From NCBI RefSeq assembly GCF_001422325.1, contig NZ_LMMR01000004.1, forward strand, positions 5,752 to 69,751: DNA of 64,000 nt, read 5' to 3'. Under the pieces are notes generated by a model. It was not told the origin of the DNA. It worked only from the letters and a program-made list of their open reading frames with translations, and searched no databases. Origin of the DNA: Leifsonia sp. Leaf264. Lineage in GTDB: Bacteria; Actinomycetota; Actinomycetes; Actinomycetales; Microbacteriaceae. The position numbers were made by a program, and so were the translations under genes. Positions 30,414 to 39,115 of the stretch are shown piece by piece; the stretch's first letter is position 1; each line of letters opens with the position of its first letter.

Positions 30414-31754
30414 CTACGCCACGTTGTCGGTGTACGCGACGTCGCCGGTGTCCTTGCTGATGATGAGCGCCACGAGGGTGATGGCTCCGGCGAGGCTCAG
30501 GTAGACGCCGACGAACACCGGGCTGCCGCCGGCGTTCTGCCAGAGCGCCACGGCGATGAACGGGGCGAGAGCCGCGCCGAGGATCGACGCCACGTTGTAG
30601 CTGATGGCCGAGCCGGTGTAGCGCACGTTCGTCGGGAACAGCTCCGGCAGCACGGCGCCCATCGGGCCGAAGGTGAGGCCCATGAGAGTGAAGCCGATGA
30701 TGAGGAGCGCCATCACGCCGATGGTGCCGCCGGCGAACAGGGGAACGAAGAGCAACCCGAAGACGATGATGCCGATGGTCGTGATGATGAGAGTGCGTCG
30801 GCGGCCGAAGCGCTCGGCGAGCGGACCGGACACGAGCGTGAAGATGCCGAAGAAGACCACGCCGATGATCAGCATGATGAGGAACGACTCCCGGCTGTAG
30901 CCCAGGCCCGAGACGGCGGCATCCGTCGGCGTCGTTCCATAGGTGAGCGTGAAGGTCGTCATCAGGTAGAACAGCACGTACGTCGCCAGCATGATGAAGG
31001 TGCCGAGGATCAGCGGGCGCCAGCTGGTCTTCACGACCCGTGCCAGCGGGAGCTTGGCGACCTCGCCCTGCTCGACGACCTTGGTGAAAGCCGGGGTCTC
31101 GATGAGCTTCAGCCGCACGTACAGGCCGATGGCCACGAGGATGGCGCTGGCGATGAACGGCACGCGCCAGCCCCACGCGAGGAAGGCGTCTGCGTCGATG
31201 GTCGCGGACAGCACGAGGAACACACCGTTGGCGAGGATGAAGCCGATGGGGGCTCCGAGCTGCGGGAAGGTGCCCCAGATGGCACGCTTGCCGGCCGGCG
31301 CGTTCTCGGTCGCGAGGAGGGCGGCGCCGCTCCACTCGCCGCCGAGGCCGAGGCCCTGCCCGAACCGCATCACCACGAGCAGCGCGGGGGCCAGGATCTC
31401 CCAGCCCGGAGTGAGGGCCGTGGGCAGGATGCCGATGATGAACGTCGCGATGCCCATGGTGAGCAGCGAGGCGACGAGAGTCCCCTTGCGCCCGACGCGA
31501 TCCCCGAAGTGCCCGAAGACGATGGAGCCGATCGGCCGCGCGACGAAGGCGACTCCGAAGACGGCGAAGGACTGCAGCAGTGCCACCGTCGGGTCGGCGT
31601 TGACGAAGAACAGCGTCGGGAAGACGAGCACGGCGGCCGTCGCGTAGACGTAGAAGTCGTAGAACTCGATCGAGGTTCCGATGAGGCTCGCGAGGATGAC
31701 GCGGCCTCGGGTGTTGGCCGGAGCGGCCGGAGTCTCGGCGACGGATGCAGACAT
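30414..31754 (-). CDS. MFS transporter, metabolite:H+ symporter (MHS) family
   Basis: 446 residues, 12 membrane helices. The start ASLIGTSIEFYDFYVYATAA is the hallmark of the ShiA/ProP/KgtP group. FGHFGDRVGRKGTLV is motif A, RFGQGLGLGGEWSGAALLATE the TM4-5 signature, and LPELFPTNVRYTGSAI the second-half motif. Members import osmolytes, shikimate or dicarboxylates with protons; the specific substrate cannot be read. It is encoded leftward with a 193-nt upstream gap to the divergent DUF2269-like gene, in which I find no clear operator. Confidence 0.85.
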   Translation of the reverse strand: MSASVAETPAAPANTRGRVILASLIGTSIEFYDFYVYATAAVLVFPTLFFVNADPTVALLQSFAVFGVAFVARPIGSIVFGHFGDRVGRKGTLVASLLTMGIATFIIGILPTALTPGWEILAPALLVVMRFGQGLGLGGEWSGAALLATENAPAGKRAIWGTFPQLGAPIGFILANGVFLVLSATIDADAFLAWGWRVPFIASAILVAIGLYVRLKLIETPAFTKVVEQGEVAKLPLARVVKTSWRPLILGTFIMLATYVLFYLMTTFTLTYGTTPTDAAVSGLGYSRESFLIMLIIGVVFFGIFTLVSGPLAERFGRRRTLIITTIGIIVFGLLFVPLFAGGTIGVMALLIIGFTLMGLTFGPMGAVLPELFPTNVRYTGSAISYNVASILGAALAPFIAVALWQNAGGSPVFVGVYLSLAGAITLVALIISKDTGDVAYTDNVA

Positions 31755-31935
31755 GGGAGGAGCGCTTTCGGTGCAGGGGCTGGCGTCAGCGGCACGCGCG
31801 CGTCGTCGGTCCGGCGGGAGAGGCGTGCTGCTGGGGATTCGAAAGTCGCTTGTGGCAACCCGTCCACGGTACGCCCCCGTCCCCCATCATGCCGAATCGG
31901 GGTACGGATGCTGGCCCTCGGTGCGACGGGACTCC

Positions 31936-31947
31936 TAGGCTGGCGGC
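31936..31947 (+). promoter_or_regulatory. Leaderless-type -10 box for the DUF2269-like gene
   Basis: TAGGCT (31936-31941) followed by GGCGGC and the ATG at 31948. The arrangement is nearly identical to that before manC (TAGTCT-GGCGGC-ATG). Confidence 0.5.
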
Positions 31948-32406
31948 ATGAACGAACTCTTCAACGTGCTGCACGTCGTCACGGCCGTGTTCATCGTGGG
32001 GCCGCTGGCGATCCTGCCGATGACGGCGCTGCGGGCACTGCGCTCTGGCAACGGCGCCCAGGTGAAGACCCTCGCCACCTCGACGTCGGTGTTCGGCCGG
32101 TTGTCGATCCTGGTGGTGCTCCTCGGCTTCGCCGTGATGGGGACAAGCGACCCGAAGTACGGTCTGACGTTCCTCACCCCGTGGATCCTGTGGTCGCTGA
32201 TCCTCTGGGTCGCGGCAGCCGTCGTCAGCGAGGCCGTCGTGGTGCCGTCGATGCGCAAGGCCGCTGCTGCCCTGGGTGCGACAGCCGGCGGTGGAACGAC
32301 GGATGCGTCAGGCGCATCGCAGTACTACGGCCGTATCGCAGGCGGCAGCGGCGTGGTCTCGCTTCTGCTCGTGGCCGTCGTGGTGCTCATGGTCTGGAAG
32401 CCGTAG
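31948..32406 (+). CDS. Small integral membrane protein, DUF2269-like
   Basis: 152 residues with four hydrophobic helices (about 5-25, 48-65, 75-95 and 128-148). The N terminus NELFNVLHVVTAVFIVGPLA resembles DUF2269 membrane proteins, where a conserved His in the first helix is typical. A Gly/Thr/Ser-rich loop connects helices 3 and 4. Function unknown. It is a single gene, convergent with the riboflavin operon end 48 nt downstream, and appears to be leaderless. Confidence 0.65.
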   Translation: MNELFNVLHVVTAVFIVGPLAILPMTALRALRSGNGAQVKTLATSTSVFGRLSILVVLLGFAVMGTSDPKYGLTFLTPWILWSLILWVAAAVVSEAVVVPSMRKAAAALGATAGGGTTDASGASQYYGRIAGGSGVVSLLLVAVVVLMVWKP

Positions 32407-32453
32407 ACCCGCTTCGACGCGGACTCCGAGCGGAGCGACCGCCCGAAGCGCCG

Positions 32454-32930
32454 TCAGCGGTCCGCGCGCAGCGCCTGCAGGACCCGCACCGTCGACAGAG
32501 CGGCCTCGGCGGCCTCGGTGCCCTTGTCCTCCTTCGAGCCGGGCAGGCCGGCGCGATCGATGCCCTGCTTCTCATCGTCGAGCGTGAGCAGCCCGAAGCC
32601 GACGGGCTTGCCGGTGTCGAGGGCAACCCGCGTCAGGCCATCCGTCGCTGCAGCCGAGACGTACTCGAAGTGCGGGGTTCCGCCGCGGATGATCACACCC
32701 AGCGCGACCACGGCGTCGGCTCCGGCATCCAGAGCCGCCTTCGCGACCACGGGCAGCTCGAAGCTGCCCGGAACGCGCACGAGGGTGTGCGAGGCTCCGG
32801 CGGCGTCGAGGGTGCGCACAGCCCCAGCGATCAGTCCGTCGGTGATCTCGGTGTGCCAATGACCGGCGACGATGACGACGTTCAGTCCGGTTCCGTCGAT
32901 GTCGAGGGTGGGGGAGCCTGCTCCGCTCAT
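32454..32930 (-). CDS. ribH: 6,7-dimethyl-8-ribityllumazine synthase
   Basis: Condenses 5-amino-6-ribitylaminouracil with dihydroxybutanone phosphate, the penultimate step of riboflavin synthesis. It forms large capsid-like oligomers in many bacteria. The 158 residues include the substrate loops VRVPGSFELPVVAK and LGVIIRGGTPHFEYVSAA, with the general-base His in the latter, and FGLLTLDDEKQGIDRAG. The ATG overlaps the ribBA stop as ATGA. It is the last gene of the operon. The last ~10 residues are basic (VLQALRADR). Confidence 0.95.
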   Translation of the reverse strand: MSGAGSPTLDIDGTGLNVVIVAGHWHTEITDGLIAGAVRTLDAAGASHTLVRVPGSFELPVVAKAALDAGADAVVALGVIIRGGTPHFEYVSAAATDGLTRVALDTGKPVGFGLLTLDDEKQGIDRAGLPGSKEDKGTEAAEAALSTVRVLQALRADR

Positions 32931-34234
32931 GATGCGTGTCCTTCCAGGAGGGGTTCTGTGCCGGCGGCGGTGAGGCGTACGCTCTCGGCGAGTTGCTGAT
33001 CGGCGATGGCGTGACCCATGCGGTCGCGCTTGGTCTCGAGGTACGACTCGTTGAACGCGCCAACGCCCACGACGAGCGGAACCCGCTCCGTCACGGTGAC
33101 GCCGCGCTCCTCGAGCTGCCGTACCTTCTCGGGGTTGTTGGTGAGCAGGCGCACCGAGGTGATGCCCATCTCGTCGAGGATGGCCGTGGCCGCCCCGTAG
33201 TCGCGGGCATCCGCAGGCAGGCCCAGGGCGAGGTTGGCGTCGAGGGTGTCGAGCCCGTCCTCCTGCAGCCTGTAGGCGCGCAGCTTGTTGATGAGTCCGA
33301 TGCCGCGACCCTCGTGGCCGCGGAGGTAGATGACGATGCCGCCGTCGCGCTGGATGGTGTCGAGCGCAGCGTCCAGTTGCGGTCCGCACTCGCACTTGAG
33401 GGAGCCGAACGCCTCGCCGGTGAGGCACTCGGAGTGCACACGCACGAGGGCACCGGATGCCGCGGGAGTGCCGGCGACGATGGCCACGTGGTCTGCGCCG
33501 GTCTGGCGGTCGCGGTAGGCGCGCACCTTGAACGGGCCGTGCGTCGTCGGCACCGTGGTCTCGACCTCGAAGTCGACGCGCGAGCTCTCGGGGATCGGCG
33601 TCGCGACGGGAACATCGGTGTCGCAGTGCCACTCCTGCAGGTAGTCGATGATGGCCGCAACCGTGGTGACGGGCAGGTCCTCGCGCGCGCCGAGCTCGAT
33701 GAGGCCGGGGAGGCGCATCATCTCTCCGTCGTCGGCCACGATCTCTCCGATGACGCCGACCGGGCTGAGGCCGGCCAGCTTCATGAGGTCGACGGCGGCC
33801 TCGGTGTGGCCGCCGCGTTCGCGGACGCCGCCCTCCTTGGCCCGCAACGGCAGCACGTGGCCGGGCCGGATGAGGCTCTCGGGCTGCGACGTCGGGTCGG
33901 CGAGCACGCGCAGGGTGTGGGCGCGATCGGCGGCACTGATGCCCGTGCTGACGCGGTCGGAGGCGTCGACGGTGATCGTGTACGCCGTGCCACGCGCATC
34001 CTGGCTCTGCGTGGTCATCAGCGGGAGCTCGAGCCTGTCGGCGTACTCGTCGGGCATGGGCGCGCAGAGGAAGCCGGAGGTGTTCCGTACCATCCACGCG
34101 ATCCACTCCTGGCTGGCGAGTTCCGCAGCCATGATGGCGTCGCCCTCGTTCTCGCGGGCCTCGTCGTCGGCGACGATGACGGGCTTGCCGGCGCGCAGGG
34201 CGTCGAGCACTTCGGGGATGGTGGCGAGGCTCAT
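32927..34234 (-). CDS. ribBA: Bifunctional 3,4-dihydroxy-2-butanone-4-phosphate synthase / GTP cyclohydrolase II
   Basis: Makes both riboflavin precursors. Residues 1-205 are the DHBP synthase (DDEARENEGD near 23-32 and RPGHVLPLRAKEGGVRERGG with HTEAAVDL). Residues 215-410 are GTP cyclohydrolase II, with zinc ligands C270, C281 and C283 (ECLTGEAFGSLKCECG) and RGHEGRGIGL. Both active sites look intact. The 435 residues match the usual length. The ATG overlaps the ribE stop by 4 nt and the stop overlaps ribH. Expression should be under the FMN riboswitch. Confidence 0.96.
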   Translation of the reverse strand: MSLATIPEVLDALRAGKPVIVADDEARENEGDAIMAAELASQEWIAWMVRNTSGFLCAPMPDEYADRLELPLMTTQSQDARGTAYTITVDASDRVSTGISAADRAHTLRVLADPTSQPESLIRPGHVLPLRAKEGGVRERGGHTEAAVDLMKLAGLSPVGVIGEIVADDGEMMRLPGLIELGAREDLPVTTVAAIIDYLQEWHCDTDVPVATPIPESSRVDFEVETTVPTTHGPFKVRAYRDRQTGADHVAIVAGTPAASGALVRVHSECLTGEAFGSLKCECGPQLDAALDTIQRDGGIVIYLRGHEGRGIGLINKLRAYRLQEDGLDTLDANLALGLPADARDYGAATAILDEMGITSVRLLTNNPEKVRQLEERGVTVTERVPLVVGVGAFNESYLETKRDRMGHAIADQQLAESVRLTAAGTEPLLEGHAS

Positions 34235-34911
34235 CGTGAGCTCCCAACTGTCGTGGTGGATGTCGTGACGGCTGAGCCGTCGTGAAGCGATGAGGGCAGG
34301 CTGTGGTGCACGCCGAGCGACAGCATTCGCTCGACGTGGCGGGCGAGGATGTCGGTCTCGATGTTCACGCTGTCGCCGACGGCTCGCTCGCCCAGGGTGG
34401 TCGCCGTGAGGGTCTCGGGGATGAGGGAGACCTCGAACCAGCCGTCGTCGAGGCCGCCGCCCACGGCGCTGACCGTGAGCGAGGTGCCGTCGACGGCGAT
34501 GGAGCCCTTGTCGACGACGAGGGGAGCGTGCTGCGGGTCGAGGCTGAACCTCACGACCCGCCAGGCGCTTCCGTCGGCGATGGAGAGCACTGTGGCAGTG
34601 CCGTCGATGTGCCCCTGCACGATGTGCCCGCCGAGCCTGTCGCCGACGGATGCAGCGCGTTCGAGGTTGACGGTGCGGCCCTCGGTCACTCCGGCCAGGG
34701 TGGACATCGCGAGGGTCTGCGCCATGACGTCTGCGGTGAAGGTCTCGGGGGTCGATGCCACGACGGTCAGGCACACGCCGCTCACGGAGATGGAGTCCCC
34801 GTGACGCGCGTCAGACACGACCAGTGGCCCGCGCACCGTGATGCGGGCGGCGTCGCCGGTGGTCTCGACGCGCTCGATGCGGCCGATCTCCTCGATGATT
34901 CCGGTGAACAC
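34231..34911 (-). CDS. ribE: Riboflavin synthase, alpha subunit
   Basis: Dismutates two lumazines into riboflavin. Two tandem lumazine-binding barrels are visible: the first starts MFTGIIEEIGRIE and has SVSGVCLTVVA; the second has GGHIVQGHIDGTA and VDGTSLTVSAVG. The 226 residues include a ~25-residue tail rich in Ser, Thr and Val after MLSLGVHHSLP that is not part of the barrels. The GTG start has a strong site (GGAGG, 5 nt upstream). It lies 9 nt after ribD and overlaps ribBA. Confidence 0.94.
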   Translation of the reverse strand: MFTGIIEEIGRIERVETTGDAARITVRGPLVVSDARHGDSISVSGVCLTVVASTPETFTADVMAQTLAMSTLAGVTEGRTVNLERAASVGDRLGGHIVQGHIDGTATVLSIADGSAWRVVRFSLDPQHAPLVVDKGSIAVDGTSLTVSAVGGGLDDGWFEVSLIPETLTATTLGERAVGDSVNIETDILARHVERMLSLGVHHSLPSSLHDGSAVTTSTTTVGSSR

Positions 34912-34920
34912 TGCTGCCTC

Positions 34921-35967
34921 CTACGGCTTCTTCTTCAGGGTCGCGACGATCAGGAGATCGTCGCCGAGGGTGCTGGTGCTCTCGATGGAGAGCCTCAACG
35001 CGTCGTCGATGGTGCTGATTCCGACGTCGCCGATGGCGGTTCGCGGACCGCCGATGATCGCCGGGGCGAGGTAGACGAGCACCTCGTCGACGAGGCCCGC
35101 CCGGATGAAGGCGCTGGCGAGCGTGGGGCCGCCCTCGATGAACAGCGACCGGATGCCCGCGGCGTGGAGCTCGCGCAGCTCGGCGGCGAGGTCGGTGCCC
35201 GGGACGAAGATCGGCTCGTGGGGGCCGCGCCGGATGGCGGCATCCGTCGGCGTCGCGCGTGCTCCGAAGACGACCGGGATCGGCTGGTTCTCGTAGGGGC
35301 TCCCGTCGGCGTGGCGCGCCGAGAGAGCCGGGTCGTCGGCGAGCACGGTGCCTGTGCCCACGCCGATGGCGTCGGATGCCGCCCGGCGGGCGTGCACGTC
35401 GGCTCGCGCCTCGGGTCCGGTGATCCACTGGCTGGTGCCATCGGCGGCCGCCGCTCGGCCGTCGAGGCTGGACGCCCACTTCACGGTCACGACCGGGCGC
35501 TTGAGGCGGGCCGCCGGCAACCAGTCGCCGAGGCGAGCCGTGGTCTCGGCGAGCAGCGTGCCGCCCGTCACGTCGATGCCGGCCTCACGCAGCCGGTCGG
35601 CCCCGCCGGAGGAGTGGTCGCCGGGGTCGCTCACGCCGTACACGACGCGGCTGACGCCGGCGGAGATCAGCGCCTCGGAGCACGGCCCCGTTCGACCCGT
35701 GTGGTTGCACGGCTCCAGCGTGACGACGGCGGTGGCGCCGAGCGCCTCACCGGTCGAGAGCTTCGACAGGGCGTCCACCTCGGCATGGGGCGTGCCCGCG
35801 CCGCGGTGCCAGCCCTCGGCGATGGTGATGCCGTCGGCTGCGAGGATGACGCAGCCGACCTGCGGGTTCACGCCGCGGGCGGGGCCGTTCGCGGCGATCT
35901 CGACGGCGCGCGTCATCGCACGCTCGATCACGTCGTCGCTCAGCCGCTGGGCCGTCGTGCTGGTCAT
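34921..35967 (-). CDS. ribD: Bifunctional riboflavin deaminase/reductase
   Basis: Deaminates and then reduces the pyrimidine intermediate of riboflavin synthesis. The N-terminal zinc deaminase has H61-A-E63 and C87/C96 (LEPCNHTGRTGPC). The C-terminal reductase (about 150-348) has KWASSLDGRAA, the dihydrofolate-reductase-like segment, and FIEGGPTLASAF. 348 residues. It is the first gene of ribD-ribE-ribBA-ribH. The FMN riboswitch and its hairpins precede it by about 30-200 nt. Confidence 0.95.
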   Translation of the reverse strand: MTSTTAQRLSDDVIERAMTRAVEIAANGPARGVNPQVGCVILAADGITIAEGWHRGAGTPHAEVDALSKLSTGEALGATAVVTLEPCNHTGRTGPCSEALISAGVSRVVYGVSDPGDHSSGGADRLREAGIDVTGGTLLAETTARLGDWLPAARLKRPVVTVKWASSLDGRAAAADGTSQWITGPEARADVHARRAASDAIGVGTGTVLADDPALSARHADGSPYENQPIPVVFGARATPTDAAIRRGPHEPIFVPGTDLAAELRELHAAGIRSLFIEGGPTLASAFIRAGLVDEVLVYLAPAIIGGPRTAIGDVGISTIDDALRLSIESTSTLGDDLLIVATLKKKP

Positions 35968-35997
35968 CCGGTCTCAATCCTGTTGAGCTCCGGGGCT

Positions 35998-36044
35998 TTT
36001 CGGGATCACCCGAAACCGTCGCTCGGCGCGAACGCCGAACGACG
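35998..36044 (-). terminator. Expression platform hairpins of the FMN riboswitch
   Basis: Downstream of the aptamer on the minus strand come a hairpin CGTCGTTCGGCG-TTCG-CGCCGAGCGACG (36017-36044, one wobble or mismatch) and a second short stem TTTCGGG-TGAT-CCCGAAA (35998-36015) followed by AG. A GC stem of this strength next to the aptamer suggests transcriptional attenuation. The ribosome-binding site of ribD, about 20 nt further on, could also be sequestered. Confidence 0.6.
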
Positions 36045-36164
36045 CGTGCATCCTCCCATCCGGACTTTAACCGTCGGTCCCGGAATTCCACCAGGTCAAC
36101 CGCCTGTGATGGCGGGTCGCGGACTATCACCGCCGGTTCGGATTCTCACCGACCCCGGAGCACG
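36045..36164 (-). ncRNA. FMN riboswitch (RFN element)
   Basis: The minus strand reads the RFN consensus in order: GGGGTCGGTGAGAATCC, AACCGGCGGTGATAGTCC, the GCGACCCGCC helix, GGTTGACCTGGTG, and GGGACCGACGGTTAAAGTCC, ending GGATGGGAGGATG. All conserved aptamer blocks are present and the outer stem closes around 36045/36164 (CGTGC and GCACG). Binding of FMN normally shuts off the riboflavin operon that follows. The aptamer is complete; this is one of the firmest non-coding calls of the window. Confidence 0.96.
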
Positions 36165-36205
36165 TTTCTTGTCTTCGATGATAGATCAACGCGCTGACGC
36201 GCGTC

Positions 36206-37210
36206 CTATTCCCGTGTCGCGATGAGACGCGCACGATCCGAGTGCGACGCGACCAGGAGGCGGGCGGTGCCCTCGTCGACGAACAGATCGGTGATGAGTC
36301 GGGCGGCGATGGCACCGCGGATGCTCGCCAGCCGTGCGGCGCCCGAGACGACGCAGATGCGCCGGGGCGTTCGCCGGAGGACGTCGAAGGCGGGTCCGCT
36401 GCCGCGCTCGTTCAGCCTGATGCCGTCGGTCGATCCGTCGGCACGGTAGAAGACCGTCGCGACGTCGCCGACGACGCGCTCCTCCTGCAGGCTCGCCAGG
36501 TCATCGGAATCGAGGAAGTTGCTCGAGTAGACGTGGCTCGGAACCTCCGCGAACGGCGATCCGACACCGAACAGGGCCACGTCGAGGTGCTCCTGCAGGG
36601 CGAGGACGCGCTGCATACTGCGCTCGCGCCAGAGCGCCTGCTTGGTGAGCGGGTCGTCGAAGAACGCCGGCACCGGGAACTGCTGCACCTGTGCGTTGAA
36701 GGCCTCGCCGAAGCGCCGGAGGATCTCGCTCGCGTAGACGATCCCCGTGCTGGTGAGGTTCCCGGCGCCGTTCAGCTGCACGATCTGGGTGTCGTGCACG
36801 GACCGTGGCACCAGGTGCCGGGAGACGGCGCTCACCGTCGCGCCCCACGCGACTCCGAGGGTGGTGTTCGAGTCGATGTACTCCCCGAGCATCCGTGCAG
36901 CCGACAGCGCGACGCGTTCGAGCCTGTCGACGTCGCTGGTGTGATCCGGCACGGGTACGACATGTGCGCTCACCCCGAAGGACTCGAGGATCTGGCGTTC
37001 GAGGATGTTCGGCATCTCGCGCGGGGAGCGCACCCGGATGTCGACGAGCCCAGTCTCGCGGGCGTGGCTGAGCAGCCTCGAGACCGAGGAGCGGGACGTG
37101 CCGAGTTCGTGGGCTATGGCCTCCATGGTGAGGTCCTGCAGGTAGTAGAGCTGAGATGCGCGCAGGGCGTCACTCGTGCGCGTCGAGACATCGGGGTGAT
37201 CTGTCGCCAT
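36206..37210 (-). CDS. SorC/DeoR-type sugar-binding transcriptional regulator
   Basis: 334 residues. The N-terminal HTH (residues ~15-50, QLYYLQDLTMEAIAHELGTS and RSSVSRLLSHARETGLV) is followed by a SorC-type effector domain (NagB-like), with SNTTLGVAWGATVSAV as the phosphosugar-binding loop, GVGSPF and FYRADGSTDG. Effectors of the family are phosphorylated sugars or polyols. It is divergent from the GlpD-like gene, whose product uses glycerol-3-phosphate or a related polyol phosphate. A perfect 16-bp palindrome between them is the probable operator. The huge open frame upstream on the same strand is an antisense shadow of glpD. Confidence 0.85.
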   Translation of the reverse strand: MATDHPDVSTRTSDALRASQLYYLQDLTMEAIAHELGTSRSSVSRLLSHARETGLVDIRVRSPREMPNILERQILESFGVSAHVVPVPDHTSDVDRLERVALSAARMLGEYIDSNTTLGVAWGATVSAVSRHLVPRSVHDTQIVQLNGAGNLTSTGIVYASEILRRFGEAFNAQVQQFPVPAFFDDPLTKQALWRERSMQRVLALQEHLDVALFGVGSPFAEVPSHVYSSNFLDSDDLASLQEERVVGDVATVFYRADGSTDGIRLNERGSGPAFDVLRRTPRRICVVSGAARLASIRGAIAARLITDLFVDEGTARLLVASHSDRARLIATRE

Positions 37211-37269
37211 CTGTTCATTCTGCACATATGTGCAGTTCACTTGCAAGAAGGTGCGGGCGTGCTCAGGAT
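37211..37269. promoter_or_regulatory. Divergent promoters sharing a palindromic -35 box, with SorC operator
   Basis: Perfect palindrome CTGCACATATGTGCAG (37220-37235) lies between the divergent genes. The self-complementary TTGCAA (37241-37246) can serve as -35 in both directions. Leftward, an 18-nt spacer leads to CAGAAT (37217-37222), 6 nt from the regulator ATG. Rightward, a 17-nt spacer leads to CAGGAT (37264-37269). The operator overlaps the leftward -10 region. Confidence 0.65.
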
Positions 37270-37318
37270 GGAGGTGTCGGTTCGACAGCGTGCCGACCAG
37301 CGAACAAAGGGATGCACC

Positions 37319-39076
37319 ATGGCGACGTCGTCGACGACTTCCACCTCCTCCTCCGGAGCCGCCGCGCTCCGCCCGGCCGTCGAGGCGCTGCGCGCCCGAC
37401 CTCACGCCGACGTGCTGGTCATCGGGGCCGGCATCAACGGCATCGCCACCTTCCGTGACCTCGCCCTGCAGGGCGTGGACGTCGTGATCATCGATCGCGA
37501 CGACTTCGTCTCCGGGGCCTCCGCGGCGTCGTCGCACATGATCCATGGCGGCATCCGCTACCTGGAGAACGGCGAGTTCCGCCTCGTGCGCGAGTCCGTC
37601 GAGGAGCGCAACGCCCTCGTCAGAATCGCTCCGCACTATGTGCGTCCGCTGAAGACGACCGTGCCGATCTTCTCCACGTTCAGCGGCATCCTGTCGGCCC
37701 CTCTGCGCTTCCTCACGCACAAGGCGGGCAAGCCGACCGAGCGCGGTGCCGCCCTCATCAAGGTGGGACTCACCGCCTACGACTCCTTCTCCCGCGACGG
37801 CGGCAGCGTTCCCCGGCACGAGTTCCACGGGCGCAAGCGCTCGCTCGCCGAGCTCCCCGAGCTGAACCCCGGCATCAAGTACACGGCGACCTACTACGAC
37901 GCCTCGATGCACGATCCGGAGCGCCTGGCGCTCGATGTCCTGCACGACGGCCTCGCCGCCGGACCGAACGCGCGCGCCGTGAACTACGTCGAGGCCGCCG
38001 GCGCCGATGGTGACGGCGTCAGGCTGCGCGACACCGTCACGGGCGAGGAGTTCGCGTTCACCGCATCCGTCGTCGTGAACGCATCGGGACCCTGGACCGA
38101 CCTCACCAACGAGGCTCTCGGCGGGGCGACCCGGTTCATGGGCGGCACCAAGGGCTCGCACATCGTGCTCGACCACCCCGAGCTGCTCGCGGCGACCGAC
38201 GGCCGGGAGATCTTCTTCGAGCACGAGGACGGTCGCATCGTGCTGATCTACCCGCTGAAGGGTCGCGTGCTGGTCGGCACGACGGATCTCGAGCACGACA
38301 TGCGCAAGCCCATCCGCACCACGGAGGATGAGATCGACTACTTCTTCGACCTGATCTCCCACGTGTTCCCCGGCATCGCCGTGAACCGCTCGCACATCGT
38401 CTACCGCTTCGCCGGCGTTCGCCCGTTGCCTCGGCACGACGAGACCCAGCCCGGCTTCGTCTCCAGGGACTACCGCATCGAGGAGTCCACTGTTCCGGGC
38501 AGCGGCGGTGCCGTGCCCCTCCTCAGCCTGGTCGGCGGCAAGTGGACGACCTTCCGTGCTCTCGCCGAGCACTTGAGCGACGAGGTGCTCGCCAAGCTCG
38601 GACGCAGCAGGACGGCGAGCACCGAGGGCCTCGCCATCGGTGGTGGCCGAGGCTATCCGACGACGGATGCCGCCCGCACGGTCTGGCTCGCAACTCACGG
38701 CGAGCTCGTCGGGCGGGCCAGGGCGGCAGAACTGCTCGAGCGCTACGGAACTCACGCCGAGTCGCTCATCACCGAACTCGCCGAGAGCGGGACCGACGTG
38801 GCGCTGCGATCGGCGCCGACGTACAGCGCGGGGGAGATCACGGCCCTGGCGCGCGACGAGCAGGTCGTGCATCTCAGCGACGTGCTGAAGCGGCGCACCA
38901 GCCTCGCCTTCACCGGTGCCGTGGACGCCGACGTCCTGGAGGAGCTCGCCGAGATCGTGGGCGACGCCCTGGACTGGAGTGCGCCCCGTCGCGCGGGCGA
39001 GATCGAGCACGCGCGCACCGAGTTGCACGACGTGCACGGTGTGGCGATCGAACAGCGCCGGGTCGCGCACGCCTGA
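37319..39076 (+). CDS. glpD: Glycerol-3-phosphate dehydrogenase/oxidase (GlpD-like)
   Basis: 585-residue FAD enzyme. VLVIGAGINGIATFRDLALQ (about residues 32-51) binds FAD. HMIHGGIRYLENGEFRLVRE is the GlpD active-site segment, VVNASGPW the second FAD contact, and VYRFAGVRPLP with SLVGGKWTTFRALAEHL is the family signature. The C-terminal DAO_C domain follows. It oxidises sn-glycerol-3-phosphate to DHAP at the membrane. Because the neighbour is a SorC-type regulator and no glpK or glpF is here, another polyol phosphate (such as erythritol phosphate, EryB-like) is an alternative. ATG 37319 has AAAGGGAT upstream. Confidence 0.85.
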   Translation: MATSSTTSTSSSGAAALRPAVEALRARPHADVLVIGAGINGIATFRDLALQGVDVVIIDRDDFVSGASAASSHMIHGGIRYLENGEFRLVRESVEERNALVRIAPHYVRPLKTTVPIFSTFSGILSAPLRFLTHKAGKPTERGAALIKVGLTAYDSFSRDGGSVPRHEFHGRKRSLAELPELNPGIKYTATYYDASMHDPERLALDVLHDGLAAGPNARAVNYVEAAGADGDGVRLRDTVTGEEFAFTASVVVNASGPWTDLTNEALGGATRFMGGTKGSHIVLDHPELLAATDGREIFFEHEDGRIVLIYPLKGRVLVGTTDLEHDMRKPIRTTEDEIDYFFDLISHVFPGIAVNRSHIVYRFAGVRPLPRHDETQPGFVSRDYRIEESTVPGSGGAVPLLSLVGGKWTTFRALAEHLSDEVLAKLGRSRTASTEGLAIGGGRGYPTTDAARTVWLATHGELVGRARAAELLERYGTHAESLITELAESGTDVALRSAPTYSAGEITALARDEQVVHLSDVLKRRTSLAFTGAVDADVLEELAEIVGDALDWSAPRRAGEIEHARTELHDVHGVAIEQRRVAHA

Positions 39077-39115
39077 GGCGCATCCGCTCATTCTTCGCCG
39101 CTCGACCGGCGGGGA

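Noticed and set aside
31755-31947. Short rightward frame 31745-31951 with GGGAGGAGCG in front of it
   Set aside because: The Shine-Dalgarno-like run is inside or at the edge of a frame with Arg/Trp/Cys-rich, non-family sequence ending inside the DUF2269-like gene start; no independent support.
36242-39076. 944-residue rightward open frame
   Set aside because: The first ~360 codons are antisense to the SorC regulator; glpD starts at 37319 after a ribosome site.
36206-39091. 961-residue leftward open frame spanning the SorC regulator and the whole glpD region
   Set aside because: Only the last 334 codons look like protein; the rest is the antisense of glpD, a common artefact of GC-rich third positions.
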